The notes under the pieces are model-generated. The model was not told where the DNA came from and made no database searches. It was given only the letters and a program-made list of their open reading frames with translations. Positions 45,202 through 58,400 of a DNA stretch of 64,000 nt are shown here, in pieces (position 1 is the stretch's first letter; each line of letters opens with the position of its first letter). The stretch covers positions 21,328,001-21,392,000 of the forward strand of contig NC_046675.1 in the NCBI RefSeq assembly GCF_003369915.1, written 5' to 3'. Position numbers and translations under genes: made by a program. The DNA is from Drosophila miranda. Its lineage: Eukaryota > Arthropoda > Insecta > Diptera > Drosophilidae.

Positions 45202-46400
45202 TTCTCTGTGTGTGTGTTCTATTCATTGGTATTTAATTAAGCTAATTAATTATCATGGCAATTACGAAATTTACAATAAAAATGAAACCATATTTTTTCT
45301 CGTAGTCGCTTTTGATTGACTTCCAGCGCACTTTACTTTACTTTACTTTCCACCCGCAACCCTTGGCGGGGTGGGATAAGCATATTTTCTGCTACCCCCT
45401 TCCTCCCCTGCCACCGCTCGCAGAGCAACAACAACCTCAGTACAACAAAAAAGAGTCATATTAAAAATCATTCGCTTGTGAAGATCAAAAGCATTCTTTT
45501 TCACCGAAATGCCATGAAGAATGATGTTGCCGCTGCCTGAAGAGGGGGAGGGGATTTGTGTGGCAGGGGAGTGGGACAGCAGAGCAGAGGGTTGGGCTGT
45601 AAGTTAGCTGTACTCTGCGGCTCTCTCTCTCTCTGAAATATTCAACCAAAAATGCATGGCACACACACACACACACGTGCACCTACAGGAGGCAGAGCCA
45701 AGGTGTGTCTGTGGAACAGGTGAGGCCAGCCCATAAGATATACCATCTATTCCTCATCAAACCCCGTTTCAGTTGAACCTTTAGGGAATGATAGATCTTC
45801 CAAGAGTAACGGAAGCCAACGATCGGGACTGCCTTACCTTTCGCTTCAATATAAACTGTTTGCCTACCTATACAAAGGGCGGGAGTGGGTGGTGTGTGGG
45901 AGTGAAACAGATAGCTGCTGCTCCGGGCTGTGTGTATATTTATTTATGGTTTTTTTTTCGCATTCAACCACAATATCAGCTCAGCCCTGAACATTCATAT
46001 ACATATAAATATTGTATCCCCCCCCACCCCACCCGAAGGGTGAGCCACCCTGCACGTGTGTTTGAGTGTGTGTGTGGACGTGCACATTTATTAAATATTA
46101 TTGCTCTTATTTTGCGCTTTACTTGAGATTTTTTTATTGCCCCATCAATGGGCAAAGTGGGCGGAAAAACTGGTATCTCGCTTCCACTTTTCTGGTGCTC
46201 CTGCTGTTGCTGGTCCTTTACTGTTTTCTGTTTCCTGGTGGTGCTTGTCCCTGTTACGAGTCCTCGCTGTAACGCTGTGCCCTTGTACCGTTTATTAATT
46301 TTAATGGCTGCCACCAAATGAATAACGGTTAATCAATAAGTTAAATGTGTCGCCATTTTGTTGGAATTAAGCAGGAGGACAGTAGGAATGTGGATACATT

Positions 46401-46415
46401 GGGGGGGGGGGGGGG
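46401..46415. repeat. G15 homopolymer
   Basis: Fifteen consecutive G residues in otherwise AT-rich DNA. Confidence 0.9.
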
Positions 46416-49188
46416 AACTTTCTCTGTGAAGGGAGGTCTCTCTGCATGAACACACCTGTTTTTGGGTAGCTATAAGAATTTTTCCCTGTTTTCCCTGACT
46501 TTTATTCCATTAAAATGTTTAAGGAAAGTTTCTTTCCCTACGTGTGTCTTCAGTTTCCATAAAAACTATTGTTCGAGACTGCTTAAAGAAGGGAGTACTT
46601 TGCAGCTACCCAGAAATACCTATACATACCATATAGCTATCCCAATCCCATGTTAAAAGCTAAACTTTAAACCAAAAGCGGATAATAAAATCCATCATAA
46701 ATCATTGGACAATTATTGGAAATTCTGCCGTCACTCTGCCCCACCCATCATCACCCATCCCCCTTACCCAGCAACCTGCACCTGCACCCGGAGCTGAACA
46801 ATCGCATTTTCCACAGTGTTCCCATGGACTTTACGGCGTAATCGCATTTCGGCATTGTCGCTACTTGTGGCACAAATAAACCACCCCGCCGCTTAGCGAC
46901 TCTCCGCCTCCCCGTCCCCGTCCTCGTCCTCTCTCATCAAGTGGCACAAATTACAGATCAAACATGCAGCTACACCAGGGGGACACCAGGGAGGGGGAGG
47001 ATGAGGTTTGAGGAGGGTTGGGCTGCTCCGTTGTTTTGGGTGACCATTTGTCAGGAAGGTTGACAACATTACGCTGCAAATGAAATAGCGTAATAAAAGG
47101 GTGACTTAATTTGTTTTTTTTTTTGTTGTTTGTCCGCACTCTGGATCGAGATGAGCTGCGAACACGTGTTTGTCTTCCAATAAAATATATATTTCTATAT
47201 ATTTAAAGAGCTTGGCCGTTTTATAGGCCGCCAGTCGAGGATATTGAAATTTTTGGCATTGTCAACCCCCGCCGACGACAGTTAGAACGACAATTACGCG
47301 TATCTAATAATAGAGAAGGCGATCCGAAGTCGAAAACCGGAGACCAGAAACCAGACCTGTAACCGGGCCAGACCGGGCCGAGCCGGGGAGCGCTTAGATT
47401 TAAGTGGCTGATAATCCTTGGGCTGACGCGTGACAGGCTATTTGCTGGTATTTTATTAACAATTTGCACAATAAAAAGGTTGTCGTTTAATCGCAAGGCA
47501 TTTAACTTCCCCTTATTAAAAGGATAAGTTGACCCTTTGAGAGATAATCCTTAAATAGTGCAGGACTATAGAGTTAATAAAACAATCCTAGACTCAAGCT
47601 TCCAATAGATAGTATCTCTCGCTGAAGGAACTGTCTTCAGCTATCCCCAAATAATACTCTGCTGGCAGTTGTAAAACAAATCACCCAAGAAACATCTTTA
47701 TAGCCATACTTCGTCCAGCTCTTCCTCAATTTGGCCACAAATCAGCGCTGAAAAGTATGCTCTGAATTTCGCTCAAGTCTCCGCAACGCACACTAATAAG
47801 TTAATCAAACTAATTGCAGCAGTTTAGTGGAGCAGCAGCCACTTGCCACAAGCCAAGCCCCGAAAAACGGGGGAAAATATTCCAGCTATAAATTCCGCAA
47901 ATGCCCCACCCCCCAACCGTCCCCCAGGCAGGGGCCCTAAGTATGTTGTTAGCCAGGAAAAGGGTTGTGCTATGTTGTGTTTGTTGTGTGCCACCCGTTC
48001 GTTGTGGCTCTCTGTGTCTGCGCTGGAATTCAGGAGAAACGAAGCTGCTGTGACAGGAACATGTTAATTGCCACCGCTCTGCGTTGCCAGGTTAAGGATT
48101 CGGCTTTGGGCTCTGGTTGGGTCCCAGGCTCCGTTCCGTTCCGTTCCGTCTCCGGCTTAGACTTGTTTTACAAAGTTCTTAAAAATTGATGCACGTTTTG
48201 TTTCGTTTTGCTTTTTAATTAAAAGTCCAAAAGGGAAATGGAAAGGGTCGTAGAGTGTGGGGGGCCAGGGGGTAGATGGGGTGCGTTATGGTTATGACCA
48301 TTGGTCAGTTGAGCTTTTGTTAAGCTCTCTAAATTGGCTAAAGAGCTTGGGACTCTTTTGACATTGGCGGTGACTTGGCAACAATCCGAGTGCGGATGGA
48401 TCCAGGATGTGGGGCAGTGGAATGGGAATGGGCAGGGTTTGGAAGGAAGGACAAATCGTGTGCATTGTGTGTTACATAGGATGCGACTTTATTCATTAGT
48501 CCAGTTTTATCCTCTGCCTGTGGTAGAGACAGAGGCGCAAACTTACGACAAAACACACAAAGGTACAAATGTGGGAGAAACAAAAAACAAAAAAAATACG
48601 AGTTTCTGTGCTTCTGGTGCTTGGATTGCAAGACTTTGGTACATCTAGATGCTAGACTTTTTAGTGTAATGCATTTCTTATTCGAATATAGACATTAATC
48701 CACACGAACTAACAATTAAACTCTTTTAAATGATACTTTTGTAGGCAAGTATTCATTTCAGATTGGTGAGAAATTATGAATGAGACTGGTTACCTTTTAA
48801 AACCAACCAATAACCGTCTGGATTATGGTTTCAGTATTCAAGGAATATGTATTAATTACTTAAAGACTACTTAAAGTTCAAATAACTGAAAATATTCACT
48901 TCTCACTGAATAAGGACTGAGTTCTTTGGCAACTACTATAATAATTTGTGCCTCAGTAACAAACAACACGAAATACCTTCATCTTAAAGTACTATCATCT
49001 CTAAAGATGAAGTAAATCAACAGTTTACTCTGTTTTCTTCCCTTCTTCCCATCCTTCTAAGATTTGATCATACTTAATCCTAATCTACATGCTTCGTCGG
49101 TGGATTCTCTCCTCCTTCTGCAGCAACCGTCTGAGTTTTGGTGTTCCTTCTCCTACAGCACCCTTCTAATATTTGATCATACTTAATC

Positions 49189-50628
49189 CTAGTCTACACC
49201 TTTCTCTGATGTATTCACTTCTCCTTCTGCGGCATCCGGCTGAGTTTTGATCAATCCACTTCCAAAGTAGGCTGTCAGAGCCACCAGACGCGTGTCCAGA
49301 TAGTTGTGCTCCACCTCGCACTGCTGTCCTGCGCCGCTGAGGGCAATCACCTGGCTCATGCTGGCATTGCGGGGCAGAAAGAAACTGACGTTGTCGGCGA
49401 GGCGACGGCCCAGCTGCATCAGATGGCTGGCGCCCACAGGCAGCATACTCTCTTCGATGTCAAAGGTTGCCAGTTTCTGGTAGCTTGGACCGCCCCAGGG
49501 CGGACTGAAGAACACCACGTCCGGACGGAGCCTGGTGCTGGCCGCGAACTGCAGGAAGTCCGCGTGAATGAACTCGATCTTATCAGCCACACCGTAGATG
49601 GCAGCATTGTGCTTGGCCATCGCCAGCTTCTCTGCATCGATGTCCACGGCAATGACCCGGCCGCAGGTGAGGGCGAACTGGATGGCATTGCCGCCGCAGC
49701 CACAGAAGGCGTCGAGGATTACGTCGCAGGCTACACGACGGGCTGTCTGCTTGGCAATCTTCTCCGGTGTCACCGAAAACCAGCTCTCGCGGTCCAAGCG
49801 AATGCCCATGTCGAAGCGGGAGAACAGGGAGAAGCGCTTCAGCCAGTACTTGAACATGTTTCTTTTATTCTCCTTTATGAAGTCTGGTATCTGATCCACA
49901 CTTGGGTTGGGTTTTTTCTTCTTTAGCTTTTTCTTTTTGATGAAACCACTCTGCACGCCGTGCAGGGGTTCTGGTTCCTCCTCGCTGGTCATGTTGTCCG
50001 AGTCGCCGTTACTACTGAAATACTGCTCAACCACAGACTCTGCTTTTGGCTTGCGCCGTATGGAGTGGCTGGCCTGGGCGCCAAAGGCTACTGGGAGGCC
50101 GAGAAGTCTGCGCTGCTCCTCCTCTTCAATATCTTCGGGGTCGTCGTTGGCCGTCAAGTAGGGTTCTTTCGCATCGATCTTTTTCTTCCGCTTATACCTC
50201 GGCTGGTTTCCGCGTACGTCTAGCTGCTCCAGCTCTTGCTCAATCTCCTCAAGATCCTCTGTACTGATGGAACCAAAAGATTTCAACAGCTCGTGCTGAT
50301 AGTTCTCAAAGGCGCAGCTGAATATGTGCCAAAAGCGAGCACCCAGGTCTTTGGCATGCTCCTCCCAGAGCGCCTGCCAGTGTACTCTCTCCGCCTCGTC
50401 ACGGACGTCGACGATCTCCTTGAATTCGGGAAACCTCTTGTTCCACTTCTCCTCCAGCAGCTGGTGGCCCTCGCGCTGCCAGAAATCCAGCCAACTCTCC
50501 TCCTGTATGCTGGTCCAGTTGCTGCTCAGATCGAAAGGCGGGCCACCCGTGTGTCTAGCCTCAAAGAGCTGTGTGAATATGTAGAATTGTGGATTGGTGT
50601 GCGATGATGTCAGGCAGTGTGTATTCAT
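49189..50628 (-). CDS. Tgs1: Trimethylguanosine synthase Tgs1 (DTL), downstream cistron
   Basis: Converts the monomethyl cap of snRNAs and snoRNAs to the trimethylguanosine cap, using S-adenosylmethionine, in the nucleus and Cajal bodies. Uninterrupted 479 residues from the ATG at 50628. The C-terminal half is the class I methyltransferase: motif I DAFCGCGGNAIQFA, acidic motif VIAVDIDAEK, motif IV FFSPPWGGPSY, then the terminal fold. The middle is acidic and lysine-rich (KKKKLKKKKPNPS), suited to nuclear localisation. The ATG begins one nucleotide after the stop codon of the moi frame. In D. melanogaster moi and dtl/Tgs1 are two frames of one transcript, and the same arrangement is visible here. 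No promoter-sized gap separates the two. Confidence 0.95.
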   Translation of the reverse strand: MNTHCLTSSHTNPQFYIFTQLFEARHTGGPPFDLSSNWTSIQEESWLDFWQREGHQLLEEKWNKRFPEFKEIVDVRDEAERVHWQALWEEHAKDLGARFWHIFSCAFENYQHELLKSFGSISTEDLEEIEQELEQLDVRGNQPRYKRKKKIDAKEPYLTANDDPEDIEEEEQRRLLGLPVAFGAQASHSIRRKPKAESVVEQYFSSNGDSDNMTSEEEPEPLHGVQSGFIKKKKLKKKKPNPSVDQIPDFIKENKRNMFKYWLKRFSLFSRFDMGIRLDRESWFSVTPEKIAKQTARRVACDVILDAFCGCGGNAIQFALTCGRVIAVDIDAEKLAMAKHNAAIYGVADKIEFIHADFLQFAASTRLRPDVVFFSPPWGGPSYQKLATFDIEESMLPVGASHLMQLGRRLADNVSFFLPRNASMSQVIALSGAGQQCEVEHNYLDTRLVALTAYFGSGLIKTQPDAAEGEVNTSEKGVD

Positions 50629-50629
50629 C

Positions 50630-51232
50630 TCACTGGCTGTCGTGGAGACTCAGTTGTTTGATCTGCAGTCTGCGGTCTATGAGCTCCTCGAAACTTTCGA
50701 CGGGCTGTGCGAACCACACGTCGATAGCCGGTATGTGAGTCTTATGCAGCTCTTCCAGATAATTCTTGCGGGCAGCCTCGTCGTCGCCCATAGCCTGCAA
50801 CAAGCTTAACACACCGCCTGTCGTCAGTGTGGGACTGTTGGGGAACTGTACACAGCACAGCACCACCTCGCCTCGCACAATGCAATAGCAGCCACTGCTC
50901 AGGTTCTGTTCGCTGGCCTTGGCGATGTCCAGGCCCAGCAGCAGCACGGACAGAATGCCTTCGGGCAATGAACACTCCCTGAAATTGTGAAATTAAGAAG
51001 TCTCAACTGATTCACGGCTAAAGAGTGCAATATCTTACTCTGGCAAACTCTTTACACGCACGTTTTCGAGCCTGTATTTCTCCGACACCACGGTGAGTCG
51101 TCCTATAACTGCGCACTTGCCGTAGTGGAGCTTCAGGTAGTTGGGTTCCAGCGCCAATTCCTCAACCAACAGGGTTTCAAAAAAGTCAATATATGGCGGC
51201 GACGATCTACCTTCTTTGCGTTCTTGGCTCAT
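50630..51232 (-). CDS. moi: Modigliani (Moi), terminin telomere-capping protein, upstream cistron
   Basis: Component of the Drosophila terminin complex (HOAP, HipHop, Ver, Moi) that caps chromosome ends independently of telomerase repeats. Exons: 51232-51039 and 50978-50630, giving 180 residues. Identification rests mainly on position: in D. melanogaster moi is the upstream frame of the Tgs1/dtl mRNA. The sequence (HYGKCAVIGRLTVVSEKYRL near residue 40, CYCIVRGEVVLCCVQFPNSP near 90) alternates beta-like segments and could be an OB-type fold. Terminin proteins evolve fast, so sequence alone gives little. Divergent from Ada2a/Rpb4, with 243 bp between start codons. Confidence 0.85.
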
Positions 51233-51475
51233 TACTTTTGCCAAAACTCTTCCTGAAGAAAATAAAATGAGCGCGATTTGTATTTTATTAAATGTGTGGG
51301 CGAGTCAGTGTTGTGCAGGAACAAAGTGCAGTGTTGCCATATCAATAGAGAGCGATGAATGGCTGTGACAGTTGTTATCGTTCTACGCCCATCACTAAGT
51401 GTTTTTCGAGCAAAAACAGCGGCATTTCTCAAATTTTCATTAAAGTACAACTTTTCTATTAAATAATATCAGAAA
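51233..51475. promoter_or_regulatory. Divergent promoter moi-Tgs1 / Ada2a-Rpb4
   Basis: 243 bp between divergent start codons must hold two promoters, which together drive four proteins. No TATA box is seen. GTTATCGTTCTA and AGTGTTGCCATATC are partial matches to DRE-type and housekeeping motifs. Assignment is by position. Confidence 0.6.
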
Positions 51476-53829
<2,354 letters not shown>

Positions 53830-53879
53830 TCCGTACTACAATTAACAATAGAATAATTATTCATAAAAATGTTCTCAAA

Positions 53880-53885
53880 AATAAA
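53880..53885 (+). terminator. Polyadenylation signal, Rpb4
   Basis: AATAAA about 50 bp after the Rpb4 stop. Confidence 0.7.
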
Positions 53886-53934
53886 ATCCTACCGCCATAA
53901 AAAACATTGCCCAAATCCCACCACTAGCTGCAGC

Positions 53935-53942
53935 TATCGATA
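53935..53942. promoter_or_regulatory. DRE (DREF-binding) element upstream of AAR2
   Basis: Perfect palindrome TATCGATA about 90 bp before the AAR2 ATG, the core of the DNA replication-related element typical of fly housekeeping promoters. Also compatible with BEAF-32 (CGATA). Confidence 0.75.
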
Positions 53943-54029
53943 ACAGCAATCGAAATCTGTTTCTCTTTTGGTTATTATTTTCTTTCAAACGTTTTCAATT
54001 GAAACAAACCACACAGCGCAGATTCCAGA

Positions 54030-55196
54030 ATGAACAAAGACAACTCCAGCATGAACATGGATCCCCAGCTGGCCCTGCGCCTGCTGGCGGATGGCGCAGT
54101 CCTGGTCATAGCCGGCGTACCAGTGGGCACAGAGTTTGGCATTGATTTGTGCGCCTACACGATTGGACCGGAATTCAGAGGCGTGAAGATGATACCGCCT
54201 GGCGTCCACTATGTGTGGTGTGCCTCCCAGGGACTCTATGGAGATGCGGCACCGCGTGTCGGATTTGTACACTTCTTTCATCCCAACGAGATTCTTGTGC
54301 GCGAGTGGGACAACGACCTGGAGGAGCTTCGACCGCGACAGATTGCCGAGCCAGAGGTGGAGCGGGAACGTATACGAAAGAACCTGGCCCAGCTGGAGAA
54401 GATGCTGGCTGCCTACGACTACCGCCATGTCTGCGCGTGGAAGGATCTCACAGGCAGCGTGACAGAGCCGTGCGTGGATCGTTGCCGCCCAACATTGGGC
54501 ACCATACGCACCAACGTTGAGCTCCAGTCCTGCCCAGATGCCGACAGGCCACGAGGGGAACCAGGTGCCGCATCCAGTAGCGGCAGCAAGCGCAATGCTG
54601 CCGTCAGGCTGCTCCTGGACGAGAGCGAACTCCTGCCCAACCTCAAGCCCGTGGAGGGAACAGCACCGCGCTTCAGTACGTTACCGCTACGCGTCCCACA
54701 CGATTCCCTGCCAGCGGATGTGTCGCGTCACGCCATGGACTGCATTGCAGCTGTGGATGACCTGATCGACAGATTCGGTTCTTCCGATGCCCTGATCGAG
54801 GAGCTGCAGCTGGCCTACGCGTTCTTTCTGGTCGGCTACTCGGTGGAGTCGCTGGCCCACTGGCGCAAGCTGCTTGGCCTCCTGGCCCACTCGGAAGCGG
54901 CGGTGTCGAAGCACAAACTAACCTACATGAAGTACAGCGAGGTTCTGGCACACCAGCTGCCCTACCTTCCGGAGGAACTGATGGTGCCCAGCCCCCACAA
55001 CAGCGTCTTTAAGGATGTGCGAGAGCTTCTGGTGAATCTGCACGAGGGCGGTCTGAGCGTCAGTGCGGAGCGTCTGAAGAAGCGGCTTGAGAATAAGCTG
55101 GGTTGGTATTTTGAGGGACTGCTCGACGAAGACCCCGAGGACCAACCAGTGATCATAGAACTCCCTGAAGCCCAGGAATCTCCCATTGGCATGTAA
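54030..55196 (+). CDS. AAR2 splicing factor homologue
   Basis: Assembly factor of the U5 snRNP that holds Prp8 in the cytoplasm and nucleus before Brr2 joins. Single exon, 388 residues. The N-terminal beta domain is clear: LLADGAVLVIAGVPVGTEFG, DLCAYTIGPEFRGVKMIPPG, HYVWCAS, RVGFVHFF. The C-terminal helical domain includes ELQLAYAFFLVGYSVESLAH and WRKLLGLL. A low-complexity linker (GAASSSGSKRNAA) separates them. Either the ATG at 54030 or the in-frame one at 54051 could be used. Probably D. melanogaster CG12320. It converges with the next gene, stop codons 57 bp apart. Confidence 0.94.
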   Translation: MNKDNSSMNMDPQLALRLLADGAVLVIAGVPVGTEFGIDLCAYTIGPEFRGVKMIPPGVHYVWCASQGLYGDAAPRVGFVHFFHPNEILVREWDNDLEELRPRQIAEPEVERERIRKNLAQLEKMLAAYDYRHVCAWKDLTGSVTEPCVDRCRPTLGTIRTNVELQSCPDADRPRGEPGAASSSGSKRNAAVRLLLDESELLPNLKPVEGTAPRFSTLPLRVPHDSLPADVSRHAMDCIAAVDDLIDRFGSSDALIEELQLAYAFFLVGYSVESLAHWRKLLGLLAHSEAAVSKHKLTYMKYSEVLAHQLPYLPEELMVPSPHNSVFKDVRELLVNLHEGGLSVSAERLKKRLENKLGWYFEGLLDEDPEDQPVIIELPEAQESPIGM

Positions 55197-55253
55197 ACGT
55201 CTTAATTAAGCCTATATTTGCAATATACGGACTGAAATTTGATCGATTTGGTT

Positions 55254-55588
55254 TTAGCGCAGCGAGTGCTGGGTTCGCAGATAATTCCACAGATCCCGGG
55301 CCGTGCGGATGCTGACCATGAACTGGCACAGCTTCGTCTCAATCAGGCAGAGTATGATGAACTTGGCGCGCTTGTCCTTGAGCAGTGACTGCAACAGAGT
55401 TTCAGCACGCGAGGAATAGGCTTCAAATTGGGGCTTCCTCAAGCAACACTCACCTCCTCGTTGTTCTCGGGACCTTGGTCCACCACAGACCACAAATCCT
55501 CCGACTCCAGATAGGCCCGCACCGTCATCGACCAGGCCTTATAGTTGTCCAAACCTTTGAGCTTCTCGATTTGCAGTTGCAGTGCCAT
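55254..55588 (-). CDS. Small copia-Gag-like (DUF4219/UBN2) protein gene
   Basis: An 89-residue frame in two exons (55588-55454 and 55388-55254, phase 0). It begins MALQLQIEKLKGLDNYKAWS and contains MTVRAYLESEDLW and RDLWNYLRTQHS, the pattern of the N-terminal domain of copia-type retrotransposon Gag. It looks whole and has a spliceosomal intron; no LTRs, protease, polymerase or other element parts are seen around it. A host gene derived from an old copia-family Gag is the simplest reading; age unknown but the lack of any flanking element suggests it is old. Function unknown. Confidence 0.75.
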
Positions 55589-56199
55589 CTCCGAGACTCG
55601 AGCAACGTTTCACAACTAAATCGCTGGCCTGGCCTGGCCGGGCTTGGGCTCTCTCTACCCGTGTCTTTTTCCCATTTTCTGTATAGATTTTCAAATATAG
55701 ATATCTAAGCATTTGTATTTCCATTGTGCGCCGCAGTGCATGCAAAACAATGGCCACTAGACCCACATTTGTTGTTGCTTCCGGGCCAATGAAAGTGCTG
55801 GCCAAATGACATTGAGCTTAAGTGGACACTTGTGATTTGACGCAGAGGCGTTGCGTCGTCATCGTAGTCGTTATTTTCTGATTTTTCCGTTGTCCCACAG
55901 TTAGCTGGATAAAATTCAACCATTCATAGCAAATTTTTCTACGCTGCACAGTGGGAAAAAATTAACAATCAACCAGGAAAACCGTTCTCTTTCAGTTGCG
56001 CTGATTTATTAAATGTTTTTTATTTTAATGTTTGTTTGCTACACCTTTTTGTAAAAACCAATTTATGTTATATTAAATAGTTTAGGAGCTAAGAATTTTT
56101 AGATTGGTAATTCCACCCACTGTGCGCTGCCGCCATCTTATCAGCACGGTGCTGACAGTCTGAGGTGGCGCCAAAGGTGTACAAGAGTTCAGTGCGTCA

Positions 56200-56207
56200 T
56201 GACGTCA
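56200..56207. promoter_or_regulatory. Perfect CRE palindrome (TGACGTCA), site 1
   Basis: TGACGTCACACA in GTGCGTCATGACGTCACACA; the full CREB/ATF consensus. Paired with an identical core 49 bp to the right. Confidence 0.65.
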
Positions 56208-56248
56208 CACAGATATGCCTAGGTCGAGCACAACAGTTCGATTTAGCG

Positions 56249-56256
56249 TGACGTCA
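56249..56256. promoter_or_regulatory. Perfect CRE palindrome (TGACGTCA), site 2
   Basis: TGACGTCACACA again, preceded by AGCG. The shared right flank (CACA) suggests a duplicated site or a common extended motif. Confidence 0.65.
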
Positions 56257-58356
56257 CACAAATCTTTCACCTCAAACAATATGTGGCGGCATGCAGTCGA
56301 ATCTGTTGGTCGATAGTGCAATGTGGAATGCAGTTTTTCCGTACAGTTTACGGAAAATAAAAAGCAGTCGCCGATTTTGTTAACCTTCAGCAGTGCCCAA
56401 CGGAAGCAATCAAAATCATATATTTGAAAACTTTCGGGGCTGATAGAACCAAGTATCTGTTCATCATATCTCTCTCGCCTTGATTGGACACCGCACCCTA
56501 CTTCCGCTCCCCCTCCACCACGCCAGCAGATATCCAAAATTCAATTAATAATAAATTGTGATGCCCAGTGGTTGTTTTTTTTTAATGATTTTTATTTGAA
56601 ATGAATACGAATGTCAGTTTAGCTGCTGGTTGTTTCTGTTGTTGTTGCTGTTCCGTTCAAGAATTTTAGCTGTAGTTGTTCTTGTTGCTGCCTGGTTTAT
56701 GCTTAATTAAGTTTTTGCACAGGATTTTCTCTTTAGCGACTGCGAAATATTTGCTGTGTAGTCTACTTCCCGCTCGCTCCCAGACTTTCTGCGCGCCTCA
56801 TTTATCATAAAATGAACTGTGAAAAAGCTCGTGCGAAAACATTTCCTCTAGCTTTTGTTGGTATTGGTATTGCCATTTGTTAAGCACGCAAAAACAACCT
56901 ACAGATAATGCTGTTTTTTTTTGTTCTTTTCGTTTTTTGGCTAAATAAAATGATATTTCATCTGTTTCGTCTTTTCTGTTTAAATGCAGACATTGTGTCG
57001 CCTGAGGGGAGCAGGAGTGGAGTGGAATGGGGTGGTGGGTAGGTGTATGGTGAGGGGGGCTGTTTGGGACTCTTTGAAAAATTCGAAATCTCTACAAATT
57101 ACATAAGTGGTAGGGCATAGAAAATATACAAGTATATATGTATGTATACAATATATATATGTACCGTTGTGTTTTTTTGTTTGTATCATTTTTTTCTTGT
57201 ATTTAGCAACTACAAATACAAATACTTTTCTATATTTATTAAATATTTTTTCATTGTGGCGCAAGGAAAGAGATGAGAAAACTTTTGGTTGCGATTGCAA
57301 TGGAAAAACACAGGAAGCAAAAAGGCAAATAACGGAAAACAACTAAAGTACCGTTCGATAAGTGGTGTTGTAATAGAGCACACAAAAAGAGAAAACAAAC
57401 GGCTCGGTATGCGAGTGTGTTGTGTCTGTGTGTACGGTTGTGTTTTGGTGAGGTGAGTGTGTGTGTGTCTGTGCGAGTGTCAGTGTTGAACAATACACTT
57501 ACATACATACAAATTTAAGCTTAAGAATTCGTTTTATGAATTTCGCTTAACTAACATTCCCTTTTCTCGTTTAATATAGTTTTTAGCATTATTTCGCATT
57601 CTTTTCTATCCTTATTCCGTTTGTTTTGACTCTCTCATTTTAATCTTCTTTATTATTTGTTTTAAATTTAAATTAATTGCTGTATTTTTCCTTACATTTT
57701 CGACTTTTTTTATGTTTTACTTTTACTTTTGCGCTTATTAAATGGTTTTTTATACTTTCTTCTTTTTCGTTTTATTATTGGCTTAAAATTAAAGTTGTAT
57801 TTTAAGTGTTGCTGTTTATCTGTGTTTTTTTTTTTTTAAACTTCTTTTGATGTGGTTTTGCTGCTGAATTAGTTTTTTAAAATTAATGCATGCCAACTCG
57901 TGAATTAGTTTTTTTTTCGAAATGAATGCGCGCATGCCACTACACGCGTTGAAAATTGCCTTCTTTTCTGATTGTTTGCTTCTCAACTCCGATCTTTTCT
58001 TGCTGCTTTCGTTTTCGTTTTTGTTTCGTGTGTGTTTTCGTGTGGTTTAAATGAAGTTTATTTGTTTGTTTTTTGCTTCTCATAATTAAATATAATATTT
58101 ATTTAAATATAATATAATGCCTTGTTTCTCGAATGCAAAATGTTAAATTTAGTAGAGCTGTTTCTTGCTGATGTTGCTGCTGCTGTTGGGAGAGGATGCC
58201 AGATGCCAGCGCGCTTGCCTTCACTGAGGAGTGGGGGTACGTTTCATTGCAAACTACCACGCCCACTACTACCAGGTTGCCGCCCCAAATGTGTTTCTTG
58301 TTTGTGCTTGTCCGTGTTGTGGCGCTGCTTCTGGTTAGGTTTAGTGTTCTTTGTAG

Positions 58357-58400
58357 TATCGATTATCGATCGGTTTTTTCTCGATTGTCGATTATCGATG
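58357..58400. promoter_or_regulatory. ATCGAT cluster
   Basis: TATCGATTATCGATCGG and TCGATTGTCGATTATCGATG within 44 bp. The palindromic ATCGAT and CGATA-type units resemble DREF/BEAF-32 sites. The position is about 190 bp downstream of the 14-3-3epsilon stop, inside the presumed 3' UTR. Confidence 0.5.

Larger units (their letters stand above)
38535..49188. other. 10.6 kb gene-poor region beside the homeobox gene
   Basis: No frame here resembles a protein family. The region is rich in GA/CT tracts (40514-40529, 41674-41695, 43357-43372, 44815-44834, 45621-45634), CA tracts, and long homopolymers: G17 at 42536-42552, C13-T-C7 at 45181-45201, G15 at 46401-46415. A (TTCCG)n run lies at about 48130-48150. 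Likely regulatory territory for the Not-class gene; inference from position and GAGA-type tracts only. Confidence 0.55.

Noticed and set aside
56205-56537. 110-codon minus-strand frame over the CRE pair
   Set aside because: No family resemblance, no neighbouring exons and atypical composition; treated as chance.
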